Position numbers and translations under genes: made by a program
The notes under the pieces: model-generated
Told to the model about the DNA's origin: nothing
The model's input: only the letters and a program-made list of their open reading frames with translations
The model's database searches: none
Assembly (NCBI RefSeq): GCF_000938255.1
Contig: NZ_JYMR01000038.1
Coordinates: forward strand, 162,631 to 226,630
From: Bradyrhizobium sp. LTSP849
GTDB lineage: Bacteria > Pseudomonadota > Alphaproteobacteria > Rhizobiales > Xanthobacteraceae
Direction of reading: 5' to 3'
DNA length: 64,000 bases
Shown here: in pieces, positions 10,114 through 19,631 of the stretch
How positions within the stretch are numbered: position 1 is the stretch's first letter
Layout of the letters: each line of letters opens with the position of its first letter

Positions 10114-11007
10114 TTGGCCGCGATCGACTATGAGGTTGAACTGAGACGCGCCGGGGCACACGCCACCGATGGCTGGCGGCGCGTGCTGTTCCTGATGCAA
10201 CGGCATGTGCTCGGCGCGGCCGGGCTCATCATCATGATCGCGTTCGTGTTCACCGCGATCTTCGCGGACTTCATCGCGCGCTATGATCCCCTGACGATCG
10301 ACGCCGCCCGCGCACTGGCTCGCCCGAGCCTGGCGCACTGGATGGGCACGGACTCCTTCGGCCGCGACGTCTTCAGCCGGATCATCCACGGCGCGCGGAT
10401 CTCGCTTGCGGTGGGAATCGGCTCGACCACGCTCGGCGGCACCATCGGCGTCATCGTTGGCCTGACCTCCGGCTATCTCTCGGGCTGGGTCGACCTCGTA
10501 TTCCAGCGCGTCTCCGACGTCCTCCAGGCGCTGCCGTTGCTGGTGCTGGCCCTGATCATGACGGCGGCACTCGGTCCGTCCCTGCCGAACGTCATCATCG
10601 CCATCGCCATTCCTCTGATCCCGACCGTGTCACGCGTCATCCGCGCCAACACGCTGGCGCTGCGCGAACTGCCCTTCATCGAGGCCGCCAAGTCGATCGG
10701 GATGAGCGAGACGCGGATTGCGCTGCGCCACGTGCTGCCGAACACGCTGGCGCCGCTGATCGTGCTCGCCACCGCCCAGCTCGGCTCGACCATTCTCACG
10801 GAAGCCTCGCTCTCCTTCCTCGGCCTCGGCATTCCCGAGCCCTACCCATCCTGGGGACGCATGCTCTCGGAATCCGCCGCCGAATACGTCCGCACCGCGC
10901 CCTGGCTCGTGATTTTTCCGGGCATCGCCATCAGCCTCGCCGTGTTCGGCGCCAATCTGTTCGGTGACGCCTTGCGCGACATCCTCGATCCCCGGCAGCG
11001 CGGCTGA
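10114..11007 (+). CDS. ABC transporter permease, DppC/OppC type
   Basis: Second permease of the importer, 297 residues. The segment HWMGTDSFGRDVFSRIIHGA and the EAA loop FIEAAKSIGMSETRIALRHV are diagnostic of DppC-type proteins. The start is TTG 10114, with AGGAG about six bases upstream; no ATG fits as well. The stop codon shares one base with the ATG of the next ATPase gene (TGATG), which indicates coupled translation. Confidence 0.95.
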   Translation: MAAIDYEVELRRAGAHATDGWRRVLFLMQRHVLGAAGLIIMIAFVFTAIFADFIARYDPLTIDAARALARPSLAHWMGTDSFGRDVFSRIIHGARISLAVGIGSTTLGGTIGVIVGLTSGYLSGWVDLVFQRVSDVLQALPLLVLALIMTAALGPSLPNVIIAIAIPLIPTVSRVIRANTLALRELPFIEAAKSIGMSETRIALRHVLPNTLAPLIVLATAQLGSTILTEASLSFLGLGIPEPYPSWGRMLSESAAEYVRTAPWLVIFPGIAISLAVFGANLFGDALRDILDPRQRG

Positions 11008-12014
11008 TGACGAACACATCCGATCTCGTCCTCGAGGTAAAGAACCTCAAAACGGTGTTCTTCACCAATTCGGGGCTGTTCAAGGCGGTCGACGACATCT
11101 CGTTCACCGTGAAGCGCGGCGAAACGCTGGCAATCGTCGGCGAGTCCGGTTGCGGCAAGAGCGTCACGGCGCTGTCCCTGATGCGGCTGGTGCCCGATCC
11201 GCCCGGCCGCATCGTCGGCGGCTCGATCACGCTCGAAGGCACCGATCTGCTGGCGCTGGACGAAGCAGGAATGCGCGCAATCCGGGGCGATCGCATCTCC
11301 ATGATCTTCCAGGAGCCGATGACCTCGCTCAACCCGGTGATGCGGATCGGCGATCAGATCAGCGAGGCCGTGCGGCTGCATCGGACCGTCTCGACCAGGG
11401 AGGCAGGCGACATCGCGGTCGAGATGCTGCGCCTGGTGCGCATCCCCGAACCCGCGCGGCGCGCCCGGGAATATCCGCATCAACTCTCGGGCGGCATGCG
11501 CCAGCGTGCCATGATCGCGATGGCGCTGGCCTGCCGGCCGGCACTTCTGATCGCGGACGAGCCGACCACCGCGCTTGATGTCACCATCCAGGCGCAGATC
11601 CTGGCGCTGATCCTCGATCTCCAGAAGGAGCTCGGCACCGGCCTCGTGCTGATCACGCATGATCTCGGTGTCGTCGCCCAGACCGCGCAGCGCGTGATCG
11701 TGATGTATGCGGGCAAGAAGGTCGAGGAAGCCAGCGTCGAGGCGTTGTTCGCCGCACCAAAACATCCTTATACGCGTGGGCTGATGGCCTCGATTCCCAC
11801 CGTGCCGGCATCCGGTGTCGCGGCGCAGGCACGGCTGAATGAAATTCCCGGCACCGTGCCGTCGCTGGTGCGGCTGCCGCCGGGCTGCGCCTTCGCGCCG
11901 CGCTGCAAGCTCGCAATCAAGCGTTGCCAGGAGGAATATCCGCCGCTTGCAGATTGGGGCGGTGGCCATCTCGCCGCATGCTGGCGCGCGGAAGAAGTGG
12001 CGGAGGTGGCATGA
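11007..12014 (+). CDS. ABC transporter ATP-binding protein, DppD/OppD type
   Basis: Cytoplasmic ATPase of the importer, 335 residues. Walker A GESGCGKS, signature LSGGMRQR and Walker B LLIADEPTTALD are intact. The C-terminal oligopeptide-transporter extension has the cysteine motif PPGCAFAPRCKLA, which in some family members binds an iron-sulfur cluster. Start and stop overlap neighbours on both sides (TGATG at 11007, ATGA at 12011), so the operon is tightly coupled. Confidence 0.96.
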   Translation: MTNTSDLVLEVKNLKTVFFTNSGLFKAVDDISFTVKRGETLAIVGESGCGKSVTALSLMRLVPDPPGRIVGGSITLEGTDLLALDEAGMRAIRGDRISMIFQEPMTSLNPVMRIGDQISEAVRLHRTVSTREAGDIAVEMLRLVRIPEPARRAREYPHQLSGGMRQRAMIAMALACRPALLIADEPTTALDVTIQAQILALILDLQKELGTGLVLITHDLGVVAQTAQRVIVMYAGKKVEEASVEALFAAPKHPYTRGLMASIPTVPASGVAAQARLNEIPGTVPSLVRLPPGCAFAPRCKLAIKRCQEEYPPLADWGGGHLAACWRAEEVAEVA

Positions 12015-12997
12015 CCGGGGCGTTGCTCGAAGTCACCGATCTCATGAAGCATTATCCGGTGCGCGCCGGCGTGCTGCGCCGGCAGGTCGGCACCGTGCAT
12101 GCGGTGGACGGTGTCTCCTTCTCGGTTGGTGTCGGAGAAACACTGGGCCTCGTCGGCGAATCCGGCTGCGGCAAATCGACGGTGGCGCGCAGCGTGCTGC
12201 GGCTGGTCGAGCCGACCTCGGGCCAGATCCGCCTCGACGGTGAGGACATCACCCATCTCTCCAAGACCGCGCTGCGCCCGCATCGCCGTTCGATGCAGAT
12301 CGTGTTCCAGGACCCGTTCGCCTCGCTCAACCCGCGCATGACCGCAGGCGACATCGTCGGCGAGCCGCTGGCCGTGCACGGGCTCGCGACCGGCAAGGCG
12401 CTGGTGACACGCACCGCACAACTGTTCGAGCAGGTGGGCCTGCGGCCCGACCAGATGCGCAATTTCCCGCATCAATTCTCCGGCGGCCAGCGCCAGCGCA
12501 TCTGCATCGCGCGCGCACTCGCGCTCGGGCCCCGGCTGATCGTCTGCGACGAGCCGGTCTCCGCGCTCGACGTCTCGATCCAGGCGCAGGTGATCAACCT
12601 GCTGATCGATTTGCAACGGCAGCACGGCTTCTCCTATCTCTTCATCGCGCATGACCTCGCGGTGGTCGCCCATATCAGCCACCGCGTCGCCGTGATGTAT
12701 CTTGGCCGCATCGTCGAGATCGCCGACAAGGACGAGCTGTTCCGTAATCCGCGCCATCCCTACACGCAGGCACTGCTGGCTTCGGTGCCGGTCGCGAACC
12801 CCCTTGCCAAGAAGCTTGCGCCACTTGTCGACGGCGATGTGCCGAGCCCGGTCAATCCGCCACCAGGATGCGCGTTTCACACGCGCTGCCGGTTTGCGGT
12901 GGAGCAGTGCAAGACGGAGCGGCCAGCGCTGGTGCAGGCCGGTGATGGGCACCAGGTAGCGTGTTTGCTGAATGAGGGGACGGGACGGAGCCAGTGA
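12011..12997 (+). CDS. ABC transporter ATP-binding protein, DppF/OppF type
   Basis: Second ATPase of the importer, 328 residues. Walker A GESGCGKST, signature FSGGQRQRI and Walker B LIVCDEPVSALD are intact, followed by the C-terminal motif PPGCAFHTRCRFA. ATG 12011 overlaps the previous stop as ATGA. The stop at 12995-12997 is followed after a single base by a type A palindrome, the likely transcript 3' structure. This ends the plus-strand operon, which converges on the carboxylase genes. Confidence 0.96.
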   Translation: MTGALLEVTDLMKHYPVRAGVLRRQVGTVHAVDGVSFSVGVGETLGLVGESGCGKSTVARSVLRLVEPTSGQIRLDGEDITHLSKTALRPHRRSMQIVFQDPFASLNPRMTAGDIVGEPLAVHGLATGKALVTRTAQLFEQVGLRPDQMRNFPHQFSGGQRQRICIARALALGPRLIVCDEPVSALDVSIQAQVINLLIDLQRQHGFSYLFIAHDLAVVAHISHRVAVMYLGRIVEIADKDELFRNPRHPYTQALLASVPVANPLAKKLAPLVDGDVPSPVNPPPGCAFHTRCRFAVEQCKTERPALVQAGDGHQVACLLNEGTGRSQ

Positions 12998-12998
12998 C

Positions 12999-13119
12999 GT
13001 CGTCCCGGCGAAGGCCGGGACCCATAACCACTGGATCGAGTTTGGCGAAGACTCGGAGTTGTCAGCTCGCATCATAACCTCTCCCGGTGGTTATGGATCC
13101 CGGCCTTCGCCGGGACGAC
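12999..13119. repeat. Type A palindromic repeat between convergent genes
   Basis: Two inverted arms (12999-13030 and 13088-13119), each with its own CCCGGCGAAGGCCGGGA-type hairpin, flank a spacer containing TTTGGCGAAGACTC. The right arm overlaps the 3' end of the biotin carboxylase gene and supplies its last codons and stop. It lies between two convergent operons, where it may also act as a transcriptional boundary (inference). Confidence 0.85.
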
Positions 13120-15112
13120 GAGATGAGTTTGAGGCGCTAACCCGCCCAATCTCCGCCACGATCCTCCCCGTCGTGACCTGCTCGCCTTCGACAACATCGA
13201 TCGCGGCGACGACGCCGTCGATGCCGGCCTTGTGGACATGCTCCATCTTCATCGCTTCCAGCGTCAACACCGGCTGACCGGCCGTGACACGGTCGCCCGG
13301 CTTGACCAGGACGGAGACGACGCGGCCGTTCATGGCGGCGCGGACCTTGCCGTCGCCGCCGTTGGTGGCGGCAGCCTTCGGTGCTGTGAGGGTGAGATCC
13401 GTGACCGCGAGCGGGATGCCGCGATGCCCGAGATAGAGCCCGTCGCCGTCGCGCAGGAACTTCGCACTGTCCATCACGCCATCATGACGGAAGCGAACGG
13501 CGTCAACATCCAGCTGGTCGATATCGAACTTGTCCTGCCGGCCGTCGGAAGCCACGACGTAGCTGCCGCCGCGTTCGCGCGTGACTTCCAGCTCATGCGT
13601 GTGACCGGCGATCTCGATTTTCGCCGGCAGCGGGAACGTTGCCGCGAGACTCCGCCCGCTGCGCCATGACGGCGCGAGAGGATTGGTGATGTAAAGCAAC
13701 AGCCCCGCCAGCGCCGTGGCGAACGCACTGTCCGCCCGAGGCGCCAGCAGCTCATCGCGATGCGCTTCGATGAACGCTGTCGTCGCCTCGCCCCGGGCAA
13801 AACCGGGATGGCGCAGGCAGGACATTAGGAACGCCTGATTGGTCGTCACGCCGAACGCTGTGAGTTGCTCCAGGCCGACAATCAGCCGCCCCCTCGCCTC
13901 CTCGCGCGTCGTGCCGTGGCTGATGACCTTGGCGATCATGGAATCGTAGAACGGCGGGATCTCCGTGCCCGATTGCAGCGCGTGCTCGACGCGGATGCCG
14001 TCCGGCACCTGCCAGCGCGCTATACGGCCCGACTGCGGCATGAAATCCTGCGCGGCATCCTCGGAGCACAGTCGCACCTCGATGGCGTGGCCTGAGAATT
14101 TAATGTCCTGCTGCTTCACCGGCAACGGCTCGCCGCGCGCGACGCGCAGCTGCAATTCGACGAGGTCGAGCTCGGTGATCGCCTCGGTCACGGGATGCTC
14201 GACCTGGAGGCGCGTGTTCATCTCCATGAAGTAGAACGCGCCGCTCTCATCGAGCAGGAATTCCAGCGTGCCGGCGCCCTCGTAACGCAGCGCCTTGACC
14301 GCGGCGACGGCGACCTCGCCCATCTTTGCGCGCAGCTCCGGTGTGACCGCGGGCGACGGCGCTTCCTCGATCAGCTTCTGGTGCCGGCGTTGCACCGAGC
14401 AGTCGCGCTCACCGAGATGGATGGCATTGCCGTGGCTGTCGCCGAACACCTGGATCTCGATGTGGCGCGGATTCTGGATGGCGCGTTCGAGGATCACGGT
14501 CGGATCGCCGAACGCGGCCTTAGCCTCGGAGCGCGCGCTGCGCAACGCATCGGGAAACGACGCCGCATCGGTCACGAGCCGCATGCCGCGGCCGCCGCCA
14601 CCAGCGACCGCCTTGATCATGACGGGGAAGCCGATCTTCCTGGCCTCCGCGTGCATCACCTCGTCGTTTTGGTCGGCGCCCTGATAGCCGGGCACGCAGG
14701 GCACGCCGGCCTTCCTCATGATCTCCTTGGCGCCCGCTTTGTTACCCATCGCCTCGATCGCCTGCGGCGACGGGCCGATGAAAACGAGGCCGGCGTCCTT
14801 GCAGGCCTGCGCAAAATCCTCGTTCTCGGCGAGGAAGCCGTAGCCGGGATGCACGGCATCTGCACCGCTGGCTTTAGCGGCAGCAATGATCGCGGCGATG
14901 TTGAGATAGGATTGCGCCGGCAAAGCTTCGCCGATGCGCACGGCCTGATCTGCCTGCTTCACGTGGAGCGCATCGCGATCGGCATCCGAATAGACCGCGA
15001 CGACGCCGAGGCCGAGCTGACGCGAACTGCGCATCACACGCAGCGCGATCTCGCCGCGGTTGGCAATCAAGACCTTGAAGAACGGGCGGTGCTGCACTGA
15101 TCCGTTCCTCAT
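13091..15112 (-). CDS. Acyl-CoA carboxylase alpha subunit (biotin carboxylase plus biotin carrier)
   Basis: Carboxylates its own biotin with ATP and bicarbonate for transfer by the partner carboxyltransferase; 673 residues. The N-terminal biotin carboxylase domain starts with VLIANRGEIALRV and contains EMNTRLQVEHPVTE. The C-terminal biotinyl domain carries EAMKM with Lys622 as the biotin site. The architecture matches methylcrotonyl-, geranyl- and propionyl-CoA carboxylases. ATG 15112 overlaps the carboxyltransferase stop (ATGA). The final residues RRPGEGRDP and the stop codon come from an intergenic type A palindrome, so the C-terminus has been altered by the repeat. The acyl-CoA substrate is not assignable. 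Confidence 0.93.
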   Translation of the reverse strand: MRNGSVQHRPFFKVLIANRGEIALRVMRSSRQLGLGVVAVYSDADRDALHVKQADQAVRIGEALPAQSYLNIAAIIAAAKASGADAVHPGYGFLAENEDFAQACKDAGLVFIGPSPQAIEAMGNKAGAKEIMRKAGVPCVPGYQGADQNDEVMHAEARKIGFPVMIKAVAGGGGRGMRLVTDAASFPDALRSARSEAKAAFGDPTVILERAIQNPRHIEIQVFGDSHGNAIHLGERDCSVQRRHQKLIEEAPSPAVTPELRAKMGEVAVAAVKALRYEGAGTLEFLLDESGAFYFMEMNTRLQVEHPVTEAITELDLVELQLRVARGEPLPVKQQDIKFSGHAIEVRLCSEDAAQDFMPQSGRIARWQVPDGIRVEHALQSGTEIPPFYDSMIAKVISHGTTREEARGRLIVGLEQLTAFGVTTNQAFLMSCLRHPGFARGEATTAFIEAHRDELLAPRADSAFATALAGLLLYITNPLAPSWRSGRSLAATFPLPAKIEIAGHTHELEVTRERGGSYVVASDGRQDKFDIDQLDVDAVRFRHDGVMDSAKFLRDGDGLYLGHRGIPLAVTDLTLTAPKAAATNGGDGKVRAAMNGRVVSVLVKPGDRVTAGQPVLTLEAMKMEHVHKAGIDGVVAAIDVVEGEQVTTGRIVAEIGRVSASNSSRRPGEGRDP

Positions 15113-16725
15113 GGGCGGGCCACCGAGAACTGCATGCGCTGCGGCGTGCGTGCGTCACCCTCGCGGCAGATCGCGAGCACTTCAGACAGGACCGCGCGGG
15201 TATCGCGCGGATCGATCACGCCGTCGTCGAGCACGCGGGCGCTGGTCGAGAACACGTCCATCTGGCCGTCGAACACGCCGATGATCTGCGCCTTCATGGC
15301 CTCGAGCTTTTCCTTCTCGGCCGGCTTGCCGCGTCGCGCGGCGGCGGCCTCGGTCACGATCGCCATGGTCTCGGCGGCCTGCTCGCCGCCCATCACGGCG
15401 GTCTTGGCGTTGGGCCAGGAGAAGCAGAAGCGCGGATGGAAGCCGCGGCCACACATGCCGTAATTGCCGGCACCGAACGAGGCGCCGCAATAGATCGTGA
15501 TCTGCGGTACCGTCGCCGAGGTCACGGCCTGGATCATCTTCGAGCCGTGCTTGATCATGCCGGCTTCTTCGTAAGATTTTCCGACCATGTAGCCGGTGGT
15601 GTTGTTGAGATAGAGCAGCGGTGTGCGGGTCTGGCAGCAGGCCTGGATGAAATGGGTCGCCTTGTTGGCGCCGGCCGGATCGAGCGGACCGTTGTTGGTG
15701 ATGATGCCGATCGCCTGGCCCTCGATGCGGGCATGGCCGCAGACGGTGGCCGGGCCGTAATTCGGCGCCATCTCGGTGAAATCGGAATCATCGACGATGC
15801 GCGCGATCACCTGCTTCATGTCGACGGGCCGCTTGTGATCCATCGGCATGATGCCGAGCAGCTCGTCCTGGTCGTAACGCGGCGGCTTGAATTGCGCAGC
15901 CGCCCTTTCCGGCCGCTGCCATTCCAGCGCCGCCATGATCTCACGCGCGATGCGCAGCGCATCGCGGTCGTCTTCGGCAAGATAATCGCCGAGGCCGGAC
16001 ACCTGCGTGTGCATCTCGGCGCCACCGAGCTCCTCCTCGGTCGCGATCTCACCGGTCGCGGCCTTCAGCAGCGGCGGCCCGGCAAGGAAGGCACGGGTGC
16101 GGCCGCGCACCATGACGATGTAGTCGGAGAGACCGGTCTGATAGGCGCCGCCGGCGGTCGAGGAACCGTGCGTCACCGTGACGACCGGCAACCCTGCTGC
16201 CGACAAACGCGCGAGGTTGCGAAAGATGTTGCCGCCGCGAACGAAATCCTCGACGCGGTAGCGCAGCAGGTTCGCGCCAGCGCTTTCGACGAGCTGCACG
16301 TAAGGCAGCTTGTTCTCCAGCGCGAGCTCCTGCACGCGCAGCGTCTTGTCGATGCCATAGGGCTGGAGCGCGCCGGCATCGATGCCGGCGTCGTTGGCGC
16401 TGACCATGCAGCGGATACCCGACACGAAGCCGATGCCGGCGATCACGCCGCCGCCGGGCACGCTCTTGTTCGCATCCGGCACGTCGAACATGTAGCCGGC
16501 GAGCGTCGACAGCTCGATGAAGGGCGCACCGGGATCAAGCACGAGCGCGACACGCTCGCGCGGCAGCAACTGGCCGCGCTTGTGGAAGCGATCCTTTGCT
16601 GCGGCGGATGCCGCGCGCGTGCGCTCTTCCAGCGCGCGCATGCGGTCGATCAGCGAGAGCATACCGTCGCGGTTGGCGTGGTAGGCCGCGCTGCCGGGGG
16701 AAATGGTGTTGTCGAGAATGGACAT
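15109..16725 (-). CDS. Acyl-CoA carboxylase beta subunit (carboxyltransferase, MCC/GCC-like)
   Basis: Transfers the carboxyl group from biotin to an acyl-CoA; 538 residues. The crotonase-fold oxyanion glycine regions are visible in THGSSTAGGAYQTG in the N-terminal half and in YCGASFGAGNYGMCGRGF in the C-terminal half. Overall it resembles methylcrotonyl- or geranyl-CoA carboxylase beta chains more than propionyl-CoA ones. ATG 16725 is preferred (AGGAT upstream). A longer start at 16803 would translate through a type C palindrome. It is transcribed with the alpha subunit. No enoyl-CoA hydratase or HMG-CoA lyase is adjacent, so leucine degradation is not established. Confidence 0.9.
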   Translation of the reverse strand: MSILDNTISPGSAAYHANRDGMLSLIDRMRALEERTRAASAAAKDRFHKRGQLLPRERVALVLDPGAPFIELSTLAGYMFDVPDANKSVPGGGVIAGIGFVSGIRCMVSANDAGIDAGALQPYGIDKTLRVQELALENKLPYVQLVESAGANLLRYRVEDFVRGGNIFRNLARLSAAGLPVVTVTHGSSTAGGAYQTGLSDYIVMVRGRTRAFLAGPPLLKAATGEIATEEELGGAEMHTQVSGLGDYLAEDDRDALRIAREIMAALEWQRPERAAAQFKPPRYDQDELLGIMPMDHKRPVDMKQVIARIVDDSDFTEMAPNYGPATVCGHARIEGQAIGIITNNGPLDPAGANKATHFIQACCQTRTPLLYLNNTTGYMVGKSYEEAGMIKHGSKMIQAVTSATVPQITIYCGASFGAGNYGMCGRGFHPRFCFSWPNAKTAVMGGEQAAETMAIVTEAAAARRGKPAEKEKLEAMKAQIIGVFDGQMDVFSTSARVLDDGVIDPRDTRAVLSEVLAICREGDARTPQRMQFSVARP

Positions 16726-16739
16726 AATTTGATCCTGCT

Positions 16740-16808
16740 CGTCATTGCGAGGAGCGACTTGTCCGCCGTAGCTCGAAGAGCGAAGGCGGAAGCGACGAAG
16801 CAATGACG
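16740..16808. repeat. Type C palindromic repeat
   Basis: The ends CGTCATTGC and GCAATGACG are perfect inverted repeats about 50 nt apart, with internal AGCGAC-like arms. It lies 15 nt upstream of the carboxyltransferase start codon, in the gap after the BKACE gene. A second copy lies at 29946. In the leader of an mRNA it could fold and affect translation. Confidence 0.75.
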
Positions 16809-16823
16809 GGTGAGGCGACCCCC

Positions 16824-17690
16824 TTACCGATTCGTCCCAAAAATCTTCCGCGCCTCGGCGGGACTGGCGATCTCGCGGCCCGCGCGGCGGGCGCAGGCGG
16901 CGATGGCTTCGATCAGCTGGCCGTTCGACGTCACCTTCTTGCCGTCGGCGAGATAGAAGGCGTCCTCAAGGCCGGTGCGCAGGTGACCGCCGAGCTCGGC
17001 GCAGCGCTGGTGCAGCGGCCAGATCTCCTCGCGGCCGATCGCGGTGATCTGAAAATGCGCCTCGGGACGCTTCAGCTTGATCAGTATCGGCAGCAGGTCG
17101 GGATCCGACGGCATGCCGGAGGCCACGCCCATTACGAAATTATATTCGAGCGGGCCTTTGTACATCCCGACCTGATGGTACATGCCGACGCAGCGGATGA
17201 TACCGACATCAAAACATTCGAACTCGGGGATGGTGCCGACCGCGTTCATGACGTCGAGATAGTCCTTCACCTTCTCAACCGCGTTGTCGAACATCATCGG
17301 CGGCCAGGCCCAGCTGTTGTCGGCCTTCACCTTCAGATAGTTCAGCGAGCCGGCGTTGCAGGCGGCTATCTCAGGTTTGGTCTCGCGGATGCAATCGAGC
17401 GCGCCGCTGTAGTTGGGACCTGAGACACCCGAGGTGTGGTTGATGATCACGCCGGGGCAGGCTTCGCGGATCGCCTGCTGGATCTCTTTGCTGACGCTGA
17501 CCTCCCAGGACGGCAGATGCCCCTTATTCGGCGCCTGCTGGCGCAGATGGATGTGCATGATGCTGGCGCCCGCATCGAACGCGGCCCTGGCCTCGCGTGC
17601 CATCTGCTCCGGCGTAACCGGCACGTTGTGCTGCTTGGGGTCGGTGAGCACGCCGTTCAGCGCGCAGGTGATGACGGCCTTGTCGCTCAT
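16824..17690 (-). CDS. BKACE-family beta-keto acid cleavage enzyme (DUF849)
   Basis: Members condense a beta-keto acid with acetyl-CoA and cleave it to acetoacetate plus a new acyl-CoA; 288 residues of a TIM-barrel fold. The start MSDKAVITCALNGVLTDP and the zinc-site histidines in MHIHLR are family signatures. TGLED and the C-terminal AEARKIFG also fit. It reads in the same direction as the carboxylase genes downstream, separated by 98 nt containing a palindrome. Family members differ in substrate (3-keto-5-aminohexanoate, dehydrocarnitine, others), and residues visible here do not settle which. Confidence 0.88.
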   Translation of the reverse strand: MSDKAVITCALNGVLTDPKQHNVPVTPEQMAREARAAFDAGASIMHIHLRQQAPNKGHLPSWEVSVSKEIQQAIREACPGVIINHTSGVSGPNYSGALDCIRETKPEIAACNAGSLNYLKVKADNSWAWPPMMFDNAVEKVKDYLDVMNAVGTIPEFECFDVGIIRCVGMYHQVGMYKGPLEYNFVMGVASGMPSDPDLLPILIKLKRPEAHFQITAIGREEIWPLHQRCAELGGHLRTGLEDAFYLADGKKVTSNGQLIEAIAACARRAGREIASPAEARKIFGTNR

Positions 17691-17789
17691 GACCTAAATG
17701 TCTCGCACGTTGAGAATTCAACGCTTGCGATCATGTGACGCGCGGCATGTGGCTTCTTGCGCGGAGAAGCTAGCTAAACGCGAGCTGTC

Positions 17790-17880
17790 GTAGGGTGGGC
17801 AAAGGCGCGCTTGCGCCGTGCCCACCATCTCTCCACACCTTACGAAGGTGATGGGCACGCTTTCGCTTTGCCCACCCTAC
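17790..17880. repeat. Type B palindromic repeat (GTAGGGTGGGC family)
   Basis: Outer arms GTAGGGTGGGCAAAG and CTTTGCCCACCCTAC and inner arms GTGCCCACCA/TGATGGGCAC form a long imperfect hairpin of 91 nt. It fills much of the gap between the convergent-side BKACE promoter region and the AraC gene 3' end. Copies occur at 54005 and 63471. Confidence 0.88.
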
Positions 17881-17890
17881 TAGACTGTCC

Positions 17891-18694
17891 CTAGCTCGCC
17901 TCCGCAAGCACCCTCACCGTCTCACTGCTGCGATAGATCGCGAGATCCCGCGAGCCGACGAAGATCGCGCGCGGCTTCAGGCCATAGAAGCGGCGGATCG
18001 AATGGCTGAAATGGGTGGAGTCGGGATAGCCGATGTCCTGCGCCAGATGCGCGAGGTTGAGGTCCTGGTTCGCGAAGTGCAGCAGATGGCGCGCGCGCTT
18101 CCAGGCGCGGAAGGAACGGAACGAGATACCGGTCTCCTCCTTGAACAGGTGCAGGAAGCGCGAGGCCGAGAGCCCCGCCTCGGCCGCGCATGTATCCGCC
18201 GTCACGGGCTCACCCGTGAAGCGACCAATGCGGGCGACGGCGCGCATTACGCGGGGGTCGAGTACGCGGCGCGGCAGCGCCTCGCCAAAACACATCTCGT
18301 CGAATTCGGCGGTCGTGATGTCGTTATAGCGGCGCTGGCGCAGCAGCGCGTAAGCGGCGAGAATTTTGCGGGCATAGGCAGCCCTGTCGGGTCCGGTCAA
18401 CCGCTCGGCCAAGGCCTCGATCACGCCGTCCGGCATGCTTTCCGGCTCAAGCGTCACGCTGATTGCGGTGCGGTAGTCGCTGGCAATGGAGTGCCGCTGG
18501 TTCGGCAGGGTGACGAACAGCTCGCCTTTGGCGAACGCGTCGTCGAGCGTCAGATGCAGGCTGCCTTTCACCGCGACATAGACGTGGCAGCAACCGGGGA
18601 TCCGCTTGCGGGGGCGGCCGAGCAGGCCGGCATAAAACACCCGTTCCGGCGTGATCAGCATCAAATGGTCGGATTCGCGACCCAGATCTTCCAT
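17891..18694 (-). CDS. AraC-family transcriptional regulator
   Basis: DNA-binding activator or repressor, 267 residues. The N-terminal half looks like a cupin-type ligand domain (VYVAVKGSLHLTLDDAF). The C-terminal half, about residues 160-255, holds the double helix-turn-helix with CAAEAGLSASRFLHLFKEE and DIGYPDSTHFSHSIRRFYG. ATG 18694 has GAGGAGGA six bases upstream; longer reading extends through a type A palindrome and is unlikely. It lies between the BKACE/carboxylase genes and the GST/dehydrogenase genes, so it is a candidate regulator of this catabolic block. Confidence 0.92.
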   Translation of the reverse strand: MEDLGRESDHLMLITPERVFYAGLLGRPRKRIPGCCHVYVAVKGSLHLTLDDAFAKGELFVTLPNQRHSIASDYRTAISVTLEPESMPDGVIEALAERLTGPDRAAYARKILAAYALLRQRRYNDITTAEFDEMCFGEALPRRVLDPRVMRAVARIGRFTGEPVTADTCAAEAGLSASRFLHLFKEETGISFRSFRAWKRARHLLHFANQDLNLAHLAQDIGYPDSTHFSHSIRRFYGLKPRAIFVGSRDLAIYRSSETVRVLAEAS

Positions 18695-18841
18695 TGGCGG
18701 TCCTCCTCGCGCGGCTCTCTGGCCGCTGCGGACGGGGGTCACCTTAGCGGAAATTTGGGCGCTGTCACGACAGGATAGCGCTGCCACGGCGCGCAAAGGG
18801 ACGGCAGCCCGGGAGGCTCCCGGAACCGATCCAGCATCATC

Positions 18842-18967
18842 GTCGTCCCGGCGAAGGCCGGGACCCATACCGCGAGGTCCATCGATGCGGATGGTACTAA
18901 TCCCGAACGACCAATCTTCGCAAAACATCTCCCTGGGAGTATGGGTCCCGGCCTTCGCCGGGACGAC
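18842..18967. repeat. Type A palindromic repeat, complete element
   Basis: Inverted arms at 18842-18869 and 18940-18967, each with a CCCGGC/GCCGGG hairpin, enclose the conserved AATCTTCGCAAAACA-like spacer. It lies upstream of the AraC gene and just downstream of the GST stop codon. Same family as the elements at 12999, 50699 and 56237. Confidence 0.85.
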
Positions 18968-18975
18968 CACTTAGA

Positions 18976-19631
18976 TTATGCCCTCACCCGCGCCGCAACA
19001 TTCTGCTCGACGCCCGCCTTCTGCTCCGCAGCAACCGCGCGCTTGAAGCCCTCGCGCTGCTGCAAGCGCGCCCAATAGGCCGCGACATTTGGCCCAAAAT
19101 CCTTGGCGAGGCCGATATTGTCAGCGAGGCGGAGTGCGTAGCCGATCACGATGTCGGCGGCGGTGAAACGGCCGGCGCACAAGGTTTCAGCATTCGCGGT
19201 CGCAGCCTCAACGGCGCGCAGCCTCCCCAAGAACCATTTGGCGTAGTCGGTGGCGACCTGCGGATTGCGGCGCTCCTCCGGTTCGAGCTGGGTGTAGCGG
19301 AGCACCAGCGTTTGCGGGAAGGTTAACGTCGCGTCGCTGAAATACATCCAGTTCAGGAACGCACCATAGGCGGGATCCTCGGGGCCAACCATCAGCGGTG
19401 TCGGTCCGTGCTTGATGCCGAGATAATGGCAGATGCCCGAAGACTCCGTCATCTTCGTCTCGCCGTCGACCATGAAGGGAATCGTGCCCAACGGATTGAG
19501 CGCGAGGTATTCCTTGGCGAAGACCCGCGGCGGGAACGGCAGCATCTTCAGTTCGTAACGAAGCCCCATCTCCTCCAGCATCCAGAGTGGACGGAACGAG
19601 CGGGCGGAATCGCAGTGATAGAGCGTGATCA

